64,000 nt of DNA from NCBI RefSeq assembly GCF_000411255.1, contig NZ_KE150413.1, positions 734,794 through 798,793 of the forward strand. The letters run 5' to 3'. Origin of the DNA: Paenibacillus sp. HGH0039. Lineage in GTDB: Bacteria > Bacillota > Bacilli > Paenibacillales > NBRC-103111. Both the position numbers and the translations under genes were made by a program. How positions within the stretch are numbered: position 1 is the first letter of the stretch; every line of letters starts with the position of its first letter. The notes beneath the pieces were generated by a model, which had not been told where the DNA came from, did no database searches, and saw only the letters and a program-made list of their open reading frames with translations. Shown piece by piece: positions 51,332 to 59,700 of this stretch.

Positions 51332-51901
51332 ATGAATACTCCCGAGCGGATCAAGGCCGCGGCACTCGATTTGTTTGCGTCACAAGGCTACGAAGGCACC
51401 TCCATGGCGAACATCGCCGAAGCCGTAGGGATAAAAACACCTTCCATCTACGCACACTTTAAAGGCAAAGAGGAATTGTTTCTCAGTGTGCTGCAGGATG
51501 CGTCCCGCGGCGAGCTGGAATTTGCCTCCTCGCATCTGGAAGCGGGCGGCGAGGCGCTCGACCGCAAGCTGTATAAGCTGTTGTCCCATACGCGCGGCAA
51601 GTACGAGCACAACGGTTCGACGAAGTTTTGGATTCGGATGATGTACTTTCCGCCGGCCTCGGTGTACCGGGAAACGATAGAGCTCTCTTATGCGTACTTG
51701 TCCCGGATGGAGGAGCGGCTTACGTCCGTGTTTACCGAGGACTGCTCGGCTATCGGCGTCGATCCGGATAAAGCCGCGGCGGCTTTTCTTTGTCTGATGG
51801 ACGGGATCATTGTGGAACTGCTGTACGGTACGGCCGAAAGCTACGATAAAAGGCTGGAGGCTTCGTGGGACGTCTACTGGCGGGGAATCTCTCATTCATG
51901 A
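51332..51901 (+). CDS. TetR-family transcriptional repressor
   Basis: The 189-residue protein has the TetR helix-turn-helix at residues 5-50 (IKAAALDLFASQGYEGTSMANIAEAVGIKTPSIYAHFKGKEELFL) and a variable ligand-binding C-terminal part. ATG 51332 follows TTAGGAGAG, which is partly inside the operator palindrome. The SMR exporter pair starts 43 bases after its stop, so it very likely represses its own operon until an exported compound binds. Confidence 0.9.
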   Translation: MNTPERIKAAALDLFASQGYEGTSMANIAEAVGIKTPSIYAHFKGKEELFLSVLQDASRGELEFASSHLEAGGEALDRKLYKLLSHTRGKYEHNGSTKFWIRMMYFPPASVYRETIELSYAYLSRMEERLTSVFTEDCSAIGVDPDKAAAAFLCLMDGIIVELLYGTAESYDKRLEASWDVYWRGISHS

Positions 51902-51944
51902 GCCTTCATGAGCATACGGGGAAAGAAGGAGGCATAATTCGATT

Positions 51945-52292
51945 ATGAATCGGAACTGGTTTTATGTACTGGCGGCGGGATTGCTGGAAATCGGCTGGGT
52001 TTCGGGTCTGAAACATGCGCATGACGCGTTTACCTGGATATTGACCGGAGCCGCGATCCTGCTCAGCTTCTGGGTGCTGCTGATGGCGACAAGCCGTCTG
52101 CCCGTTGGAACGGTGTACGCGGTATTTACGGGGATCGGCACGGCGGGAACGGTTCTTACGGAAACGATCGTGTTCGGGGAGCCGATCAGCTGGCTGAAGA
52201 TTGTCTTTATCCTGATTCTGCTCGGCGGTGTGATCGGGCTTAAAATCACGACGAAAGAACCGGAAGAACCGGCGAAAGGAGCGAATTCCTGA
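51945..52292 (+). CDS. ykkC: Paired SMR-family exporter subunit, YkkC-like
   Basis: The 115-residue, four-span protein has the SMR family's membrane Glu in LLEIGWV near residue 14 and the closely YkkC-like PVGTVYAVFTGIGTAGTVLTE. In paired SMRs two different subunits with opposite orientation form the antiporter. Its stop codon overlaps the start of ykkD by one base. YkkCD-type proteins export guanidinium or cationic drugs; which one here is not shown by sequence. Confidence 0.9.
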   Translation: MNRNWFYVLAAGLLEIGWVSGLKHAHDAFTWILTGAAILLSFWVLLMATSRLPVGTVYAVFTGIGTAGTVLTETIVFGEPISWLKIVFILILLGGVIGLKITTKEPEEPAKGANS

Positions 52293-52606
52293 TGGCATGG
52301 GCCGCACTGATATTGGCGGGATGTTCGGAAATTTTCGGCGTACTCGCCATGAACAAAATCGCGCGGAAGAAGACGATTGGGGCTTACGCGCTGCTTTTCT
52401 TCGGCTTCGGCATCAGCTTTTCGCTGTTGTCCTATGCCATGGAATCCATCCCGATGGGCACGGCTTACGCCGTGTGGACCGGAATCGGTACGTGCGGGGG
52501 CACATTGCTGGGCATGTTTATGTTCGGCGAGTCCAAAGACTGGCGCCGCATCCTGTTTATCGCCATGATTATTTCGGCGGCCGTAGGACTCAAGCTTCTT
52601 ACGTAA
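52292..52606 (+). CDS. ykkD: Paired SMR-family exporter subunit, YkkD-like
   Basis: The 104-residue partner has four membrane spans, the membrane Glu in CSEIFGVLAMNKIA, and SYAMESIPMGTAYAVWTGIGTCGG, very close to YkkD. It is translationally coupled to ykkC. No guanidine (ykkC) riboswitch motif was noticed before ykkC; a TetR repressor controls the operon instead. Confidence 0.9.
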   Translation: MAWAALILAGCSEIFGVLAMNKIARKKTIGAYALLFFGFGISFSLLSYAMESIPMGTAYAVWTGIGTCGGTLLGMFMFGESKDWRRILFIAMIISAAVGLKLLT

Positions 52607-52652
52607 CCGCCGCCTGTTCTTTTTTTGCAAGGGAAGCGGGCTTTGAATGGGC

Positions 52653-52681
52653 TTGCAACCCCGCGCCGATTTTCATATAAT
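52653..52681 (+). promoter_or_regulatory. Sigma-A promoter of the pheST transcript
   Basis: TTGCAA and TATAAT with a 17-base spacer place the transcript start at about 52688, the beginning of the T-box leader. Confidence 0.7.
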
Positions 52682-52687
52682 AGGTGG

Positions 52688-52999
52688 CATAGTTAAACGC
52701 AGCAACCAATTCCATAGCAAATGCAATGAAGGAGAAAAGTACGCAGTGCTTCCTGACAGGGAGGAGACGCCGGAGATTGAGAGCGTCCCCGTGGAACCAG
52801 GCTGCCGAAGTTCGCTCCCGAGCAGTTTCTTGAACAGTGGCCTGGGGCCAGTCAGTAGAGAGTACCGGCTACGAACCGTTATTTCGAAGAGTGAGACACG
52901 TCAGAGGCGGATGACCTTCCAGGAAGGCATTTTGCGCAGCAGGCGGTCTAACAAGGGTGGTACCACGGCTTTTTCGTCCCTTACCGGGCGGAGAAGCTT
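52688..52999 (+). promoter_or_regulatory. T-box riboswitch upstream of pheS
   Basis: The ~310-base leader has canonical T-box features in order: AAAGTA near 52738, AGGGAG, GAGATTGAGAG, a probable specifier TTC within GCAGTTTCTTGAAC, CAGTAGAGAG, the T-box AAGGGTGGTACCACGG near 52951-52966 and a terminator stem with GCTTTTTTTG. Uncharged tRNA-Phe should stabilise the antiterminator and let transcription reach pheST. The specifier position is read by eye. Confidence 0.88.
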
Positions 53000-53053
53000 T
53001 TTTTGTTGTCCGGAAACCGTCAAGGGTTGCCAGATCTAAAGGAGGGATTACAC

Positions 53054-54088
53054 ATGAGAGAACGTTTGGAAGCGTTAAAAGTACAAGCGCTGCAGGAATT
53101 GGCCGCTGTCGGCAGCCAGCAGGAGCTGAATGATCTCAGAGTCAAGTATTTGGGCAAAAAAGGGCCGCTGACCGAAATTTTGCGCGGCATGGGCGCGTTA
53201 AGCGCGGAGGAGCGTCCGGTTATCGGCCAGGTGGCCAATGACGTCCGCGGTGCGATTGAAGAAGTGATCGCGGCGAAGCAGGAAGAATACGACCGCCAGG
53301 AGACGGAAAACCGCCTCCGCGCCGAAACGATCGACGTTTCCCTGCCGGGCCGTCCGTCCGTACAGGGAGCCGTTCATCCGCTGAACAAGATCGTCGAAGA
53401 GATCGAGGACATTTTCATCGGGATGGGATTCACCGTCGTGGAAGGGCCCGAAGTGGAGCGCGATTACTACAACTTCGAAGCGCTGAATCTGCCGAAGGAC
53501 CACCCGGCCCGCGATATGCAGGATTCGTTCTACATCACCGAGGAGCTCCTGCTCCGCACCCAAACGTCGCCTGTCCAGGTCCGGACGATGGAAGGCCGCA
53601 AAGGAGCCGTGCCGATCAAAATCATTTCTCCGGGCAAAGTGTACCGGCGCGATGACGACGACGCGACCCACTCCCACCAGTTCACGCAAATCGAGGGGCT
53701 TGTCATCGACAAGAACATCCGGATGAGCGATCTGAAAGGGACGCTGCTCCAGTTCGTACGCGAGCTGTACGGCCCGCAGACGCAAATCCGTCTGCGTCCG
53801 AGCTTCTTCCCGTTCACCGAGCCGAGCGCGGAAGTCGACGTGTCCTGCATGATGTGCGGCGGCGAAGGCTGCCGGACCTGCAAGCAGACCGGCTGGATCG
53901 AAATTCTGGGCTCCGGCATGGTTCACCCGAAGGTGCTCGAAATGTCCGGCTACGATCCGAACGAATACAGCGGGTTCGCTTTCGGCCTGGGGGCTGAACG
54001 GGTCGCGATGCTGAAGTACGGGGTAGAAGATATCCGCAATTTCTATACGAACGACCTGCGCTTCCTGAAGCAGTTCGTCCACCTATAA
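53054..54088 (+). CDS. pheS: Phenylalanyl-tRNA synthetase alpha subunit
   Basis: The 344-residue protein has the N-terminal coiled-coil arm (about 1-85) that contacts tRNA, then the class II catalytic core: motif 1 region [14 protein letters not shown], motif 2 [19 protein letters not shown] and motif 3 [25 protein letters not shown] precedes ATG 53054. It forms the alpha2-beta2 enzyme with PheT, encoded 24 bases downstream. It is controlled by the upstream T-box. Confidence 0.97.
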   Translation: MRERLEALKVQALQELAAVGSQQELNDLRVKYLGKKGPLTEILRGMGALSAEERPVIGQVANDVRGAIEEVIAAKQEEYDRQETENRLRAETIDVSLPGRPSVQGAVHPLNKIVEEIEDIFIGMGFTVVEGPEVERDYYNFEALNLPKDHPARDMQDSFYITEELLLRTQTSPVQVRTMEGRKGAVPIKIISPGKVYRRDDDDATHSHQFTQIEGLVIDKNIRMSDLKGTLLQFVRELYGPQTQIRLRPSFFPFTEPSAEVDVSCMMCGGEGCRTCKQTGWIEILGSGMVHPKVLEMSGYDPNEYSGFAFGLGAERVAMLKYGVEDIRNFYTNDLRFLKQFVHL

Positions 54089-54112
54089 ACCGGAGAGAAG
54101 GAGGAGAAGACG

Positions 54113-56563
54113 ATGAAAGTTTCTTATCAATGGCTGTCGGAATATGTAGACGTACAGGGCTTCACGGCTGAAGACCTTGCAGATAAATTGACACGGAGCG
54201 GTATCGAAGTCGACATTGTCGAATCGCTGAACAAAGGCGTGTCGGGCGTTGTCGTCGGCTTTGTCAAATCGAAGACGAAACACCCCGATGCGGACAAACT
54301 CAACGTTTGTACGGTCGATGTGGGAACGGGTGAGGACCTGCAGATCGTCTGCGGAGCCAAAAATGTGGATGCCGGACAAAAGGTCCCGGTTGCCGTAATC
54401 GGCGCCGTACTTCCCGGAGATTTCAAAATCAAGCGCGCCAAGCTTCGCGGCGTGGAATCCCAGGGCATGATCTGCTCCGCCAAAGAGCTGGGCATGAACG
54501 ATAAACTGCTGCCGAAGGAAATTCAGGAAGGCATTCTGGTTCTTCCGGAAAATACCGAGATCGGCAAGCCGGTCGTGGACGTGCTGGCTCTAAGCGACAA
54601 CATTCTGGAACTTGAGCTGACGCCGAACCGATCGGACTGTCTCAGCATGATCGGCACCGCTTACGAAATCGGCGCGATTCTCGGGCGTCCGGTGAAGCTG
54701 CCGGAAGAGGGACGCAACGTTAATGTGGATTTCAGTACCGTCAAAGCGGAAGACAAAATCTCCGTTTCCATCGCCGCTCCCGAGCAGTGCACGCATTATG
54801 CGGCACGCCTCATTGAAGGCGTCCGTGTCGGCACGTCTCCGCTGTGGCTCCAGAACCGTCTGATGGCGGCGGGCATCCGCCCCATCAATAACATCGTAGA
54901 CGTTACGAATTACGTGATGCTGGAATACGGCCAGCCTCTTCACGCGTTTGACGCGGATCAGGTCGCGGGCGGCAGAATCGAAGTCCGCCTTGCGGCGGAA
55001 GGAGAGAAGCTGGTGACGCTTGACGATGTGGAGCGTACCCTGGAGCCGCACATGCTGCTCGTAACCGATGGCATCAAGCCTATCGCGGTTGCGGGAGTTA
55101 TGGGCGGCGCGAATTCCGAAGTGACGGAGAGCACGACTTCGATTTTGCTCGAGTCGGCTCGGTTTGCCGGCCCGTCCGTCCGTAAAACGTCCCGCCAGCT
55201 CGGTCTGCGTTCGGAGGCGAGCCTCCGTTTCGAGAAGGAAGTCAATCGGGAAGCGGTCATTCCTGCGCTTGACCGTGCGGCGGCTCTCCTTGTGCTTTGC
55301 GCCGGAGGCCAGGTCGCCCAAGGCATCGTGCAGGAGACCGTTCAAACCTTCTCCGGCGTCAAGATTCCGTTGAAGCTGGAACGTGTCAATACGTACCTTG
55401 GAACGGATCTTTCGCTGCAGCAGGTCAAAGAAATTTTCGACCGTCTCGGTCTGGAATACGGACTGCTCGAAGAGGGCTCTCTCCTCGTTCACGTGCCGGG
55501 TCGCCGTGGGGATATTACCCGTGACGTCGAACTCATTGAAGAAGTGGCGCGCCTGTACGGCTACGACAACATCCCGACGACGCTGATGACCGGCGTAACG
55601 ACTCCCGGCTCCCTGACGCGCGAGCAGTCCCTTCGCCGGACTATCCGCCGTCTGCTGACGGGCAGCGGCCTGCATGAAGTGATCACGTACACGCTGGGAC
55701 AGCGGGAGAACGCCGCCGACTATCCGGGTCTATATCCGGAATACGCGCCGATCCCGCTTGCGATGCCGATGAGCGAGGACCGCAGCGCGCTGCGCACGTC
55801 CCTTGTTCCTCATCTGCTTGAGGTTGTGAGCTATAACCGCAACCGCAACAACGATGATATCGCGATTTTCGAAACGGGCACGGTATTCCTGTCCAAGGAG
55901 ACGGCCTTGACCGCACAGCCGCAGGAAAAGCGTCTGCTTAGCATCGCGATGACCGGTAACTGGAGCGGCGCTCACTGGGGACAGAAAGCCCGCAAAGCCG
56001 ACTTCTACGACTTGAAGGGCGTGTTGGAACGGGTGATTTCTTACCTGGGCGTAACGATCGAATTCAGGTCCGCACAGAAAGAAGGCTTCCACCCGGGACG
56101 CACGGCAGAACTGTTCCTGCTCACTCCGGATGGAGAGCGCCGGTCCATCGGCTACATGGGGCAGCTGCACCCGACGCTTCAGAAGAAGCGGGACCTCGAG
56201 GACACCTACGTGCTGGAAGCCGAGCTTGATCCGCTTCTCCAGCAGGCCGACTTCGAAGTGGACTACCGCATACTTCCCCGCTATCCGGCGGTAGGGCGCG
56301 ATATGGCGCTCGTCGTGGATACGGCTGTACCGGTAGGCGATCTGGAACGCCTGGCGGCGGAAACGGCGGCGGAGCTGCTGGAATCCATCCGCGTGTTCGA
56401 TATTTATACGGGAGAACGTCTGGGCGAAGGCAAGAAGAGCGTCGCTCTGGCGCTGGTCTATCGTCATCCCGAGCGCACGCTTCAGGACGAAGAAGTCACA
56501 GAAACGCATGCGCGTGTCGTGACGGCATTGGAATCGGCTTTCGGAGCCGAGCTCCGCAAGTGA
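54113..56563 (+). CDS. pheT: Phenylalanyl-tRNA synthetase beta subunit
   Basis: The 816-residue protein shows the expected domain order: an EMAP-II-type tRNA-binding domain (~40-150; KHPDADKLNVCTVDVG), B3/B4 editing region (RPINNIVDVTNYVMLEYGQPLHAFD split in the text), B5 domain (RRGDITRDVELIEEVARLYGYDNIP region) and the C-terminal FDX-ACB anticodon-binding domain (PRYPAVGRDMALVVD). It completes PheRS. GGAGAAGGAGGAG precedes the ATG. A terminator follows. Confidence 0.97.
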   Translation: MKVSYQWLSEYVDVQGFTAEDLADKLTRSGIEVDIVESLNKGVSGVVVGFVKSKTKHPDADKLNVCTVDVGTGEDLQIVCGAKNVDAGQKVPVAVIGAVLPGDFKIKRAKLRGVESQGMICSAKELGMNDKLLPKEIQEGILVLPENTEIGKPVVDVLALSDNILELELTPNRSDCLSMIGTAYEIGAILGRPVKLPEEGRNVNVDFSTVKAEDKISVSIAAPEQCTHYAARLIEGVRVGTSPLWLQNRLMAAGIRPINNIVDVTNYVMLEYGQPLHAFDADQVAGGRIEVRLAAEGEKLVTLDDVERTLEPHMLLVTDGIKPIAVAGVMGGANSEVTESTTSILLESARFAGPSVRKTSRQLGLRSEASLRFEKEVNREAVIPALDRAAALLVLCAGGQVAQGIVQETVQTFSGVKIPLKLERVNTYLGTDLSLQQVKEIFDRLGLEYGLLEEGSLLVHVPGRRGDITRDVELIEEVARLYGYDNIPTTLMTGVTTPGSLTREQSLRRTIRRLLTGSGLHEVITYTLGQRENAADYPGLYPEYAPIPLAMPMSEDRSALRTSLVPHLLEVVSYNRNRNNDDIAIFETGTVFLSKETALTAQPQEKRLLSIAMTGNWSGAHWGQKARKADFYDLKGVLERVISYLGVTIEFRSAQKEGFHPGRTAELFLLTPDGERRSIGYMGQLHPTLQKKRDLEDTYVLEAELDPLLQQADFEVDYRILPRYPAVGRDMALVVDTAVPVGDLERLAAETAAELLESIRVFDIYTGERLGEGKKSVALALVYRHPERTLQDEEVTETHARVVTALESAFGAELRK

Positions 56564-56601
56564 TCTTTCGCTGAAATATCAAGGCTACGGAAGGAAATAG
56601 G

Positions 56602-56644
56602 GCCGGTCGCATCGAATTCTTTTTCGATGGACCGGCTTTTTTCT
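56602..56644 (+). terminator. Terminator after pheT
   Basis: GCCGGTC pairs with GACCGGC around an inner ATCGAA/TTCGAT hairpin, followed by a T-run. Confidence 0.8.
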
Positions 56645-56742
56645 ATAAAACAAGGAAACATATGGAAAATTCCGATGTCTTCAACCGGAACCGCCATGCA
56701 GGCGGCCGGATTTCGAGTGTTTAAACCGAAGGAGGATATCTC

Positions 56743-59700
56743 ATGAATTCGGAAGAAAAAACGAAAATCATCGTTGATATATATGGAAATGAATATAAAC
56801 TGAAAGCCCATAACAGCCCTGGCTACGTGCGCAAAGTGGCGGCGGAAGTCAATGACCAGATGGTCCAGATCGCCGAAAGCTATCCGAGACTCGATACCTA
56901 CAAAATCGCAGTGCTGGCGGCCGTCAATCTGACGGATGAGAAAGCCAAAGTCGAACAGAGATTCAGCGAGACGGAAAACCGGCTGAACGATTTGCAGCGG
57001 GCGCTTTCCAAGGCCGACGCCGCCGTGGAATCGGCCCGCGGGCAGCTCGAAAGAGCCCAGCAGGAGGAGCAGCTGCGCAAAGCCGAGCTGGCGGAAGCCC
57101 GGGAGCAGGGAGCCAAGGCGGCCAAGCGTCAGCAGGAGCTTACGGCATCCCTGGAGCAGACGAAGCAGCGGGCGGAACAGAATCTGCGGGAGTTGAACGC
57201 AGCGAAGGAAAAGGCCCAGCAGGGAGCGAAGCGGGAAGAGCAGCTCAAGGCCGAGCTTCAGCAGACCAGACAAAATACGGAGAAGCTTCAGCGGGAACAG
57301 GCATCTCTTAAGCAGCAGATGGAAAAAGACGCTCGCCAGGCCGATCAATGGAAAAAGGAGCTGGAGCAGGCGGCGGGGCAAATCAAGACGCTCGAAAGCA
57401 AAATCGGGCAAGCGGAGCGCGATGCCGAATCGCTGCTTGAGCAGCTGGAACAGGAAAAAACGGCGGCCGGTCAGGCAAGAGAGGAATCGGCGGCCGCTCT
57501 TCTACAAATCCAGGAAGCCGCGGAGAAGGAACAGACCCTGCGGGCCGAGCTTCAACTGGTCAAACAGCGCAGCGAGCAAGTCCAGCGCGATCTGCAGGCG
57601 TCCAAAGAGCGTGAGCGGCAGCAGAACGGGCAGATGGAGCAATTGCGGCAGGAGCTTGCGGAAGCGGCCCAAAGAGAAGCCGCGGTCCGGAGCGAAGCGG
57701 ATCAGGCGAAGCAGGATGCCGAAGCGCTCTTGGAGGAGCTGGAGCTTGAAAAAGCCGCCGCCGAAGAGAATCGGCTGCAGGCTGCGGCCGAGCTGGAGAG
57801 GCTGGCGCGTGAGCAGAAGCACACGGACGAACAGCTCCGACAGCTGAAGGACGAGCTCGAGCTGGCGAAGCTGGAGGCGGATGAAAGTCGCGAAAGAGAA
57901 GAGCGGCTGAATGCCGACGCGCAGCAGGCCGCTGAACGCGAGGAAATGCTGCGCAGCGAGCTCCAGCAGGCCCAGAGAGACGCCGAAGCGCTTCTGGAGG
58001 AAGCCGAGCTTGAAAAAGCCGCGGCGGAGAGCTTGAAGGAGCAGCTCCGCGAAGCCGGGGAGCGCGAGCAGACGCAGCGCACCGAACTTGCGCTGATGAA
58101 ACAGCGCGGGGAACACATGCAGCGCGAGCTGGCCGAAAGTAAAGAACAAACCGCACAGCGCGAGCAGAATCTGCGGGAAGCGGCCGATCAGCTGGAAGAA
58201 ATCCGCGACGAGCTGGAAAAATCCCGTAAAGACGCGGAGGCGCTTCTGGAAGAGCTGGAGGCGAACAAGGCTTCGGCGGAAGAAGAGCTGCGCGAATCTA
58301 CGGAAGCGCTCAAAGCGGCGCGTCTGGAATCCAAAGCGGTGCGAGAAGCGGCGGAGAATGAGAAAGCGGCAGCGGAAACGAGGCTGCGGAATGCCGAAGA
58401 AGCGCTGGTAACGGCTCGGCGGGAAGCGGAGGAAAGCCTGGCCGCAGCCCGTCTGGAAGCTGCGGAGAAGCTTGAGGCTTTGCAGAAAGAGTCTGCCGAG
58501 CGGTTGGAACTGGCGCAGCTTGAAGCTGAAGAGCAGCTTGAAGCATTGCGCAGGGAAGCGGCCGATCTGGAAACGGCCCGGAATGCGGCCGATGCGCAGC
58601 TGGAAGCTCTGAAACGGCAAAGCGCCGAAGAGCTGGAACTGGCCCAGATGGAAGCCGAGGAGAAGCTGGAGGCCGCACGGCGTGAAGCGTCGGCGAAGCT
58701 GACGGCGGCCGAGAACGAAGCGGCTTCCAGGCTTCTGGCGGCCGTACGCGAGGCCGAAGAGATAGAGGCCGCCCGCAAGGAAGCGGCAGCCAAGCTTGAA
58801 GAAGCACAGCGTGAAGCGGCAGCCGCGCGCGAGGCGTTCCGGCAGGAGCTGGAGGCGGCGCGTGAACGGGCCGAGCAAGAGCTCCTGGAAGCGATGGAAG
58901 CGGCGGAACAGGAAAGCGAGGCGCGCAAGGAGGCCCAACAGAGCCAAGAGGCCGCTGAGGCTAAACTGCGCGAAGCGTCCGAGGCTCTGCGGGCATTGGA
59001 CCTGAAAGCGTCCGGCCTGGAAGCGGAGAAGGAAGAAGCTGCCGCGCGGCTGGAAGCGCTGGAGCGGGAAACCTCCGAGCGAATGGAAGCTTTGAAGCGT
59101 GAAGGAGCCGAAGAACTGGAGCTGGCTCAGCTGGAAGCGGAAGAACAGCTCGACGCCGCAAGACGGGAGGCGGCAGCGGAGCTGGAGGAATCGCGGCGCG
59201 AAGCCGCAGCAAAATTACAAGCCGCTGTACGCGAAGCGCAGGAGCTGGAATCGGCCCGCAAGGAAGCGGCGGATAAGCTGGCGGAAGCGCAGCGTGAAGC
59301 CGAGGCCGCGCGTGTAGCGTTCCGGCAGGAATTGGCGGCAGAGCGCGTGAAGGCCGAGCAGGAGCTGCTGGAAGCGATGGAAGCGGCAGAGCGGGAGACC
59401 GAGGCGCGTGCAGAGGTCCAGCGCGAGAAAGACAACGCCGAGGCCAAGCTGCGCGAAACGTCCGAAGCGCTGCAAGCCGCTGAGCGTAAAGCGGCCGAGC
59501 TGGAAGCAGAGAAGGAAGCTTCCTTGGCGCAGCTGGAAGCTCTGAAGCGGGAAAGCGCGGATGAGCTGGAACTGGCTCAACTGGAGGCGGAAGAGCGCCT
59601 GGAAGCCGTGCGCAGAGAAGCGGCGGCCGAACTGAAAGCCGCGGAGAACGCTGCCGCGGAGAAACTTCTGGCGGCGGAGCGCAGGGCCGAAGAGCTGCAG

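Noticed and set aside
53003-53053. Longer pheS starting upstream at 53003
   Set aside because: That start lies in the T-box terminator; the ATG at 53054 has an ideal AAAGGAGGG site and gives the normal PheS N-terminus.
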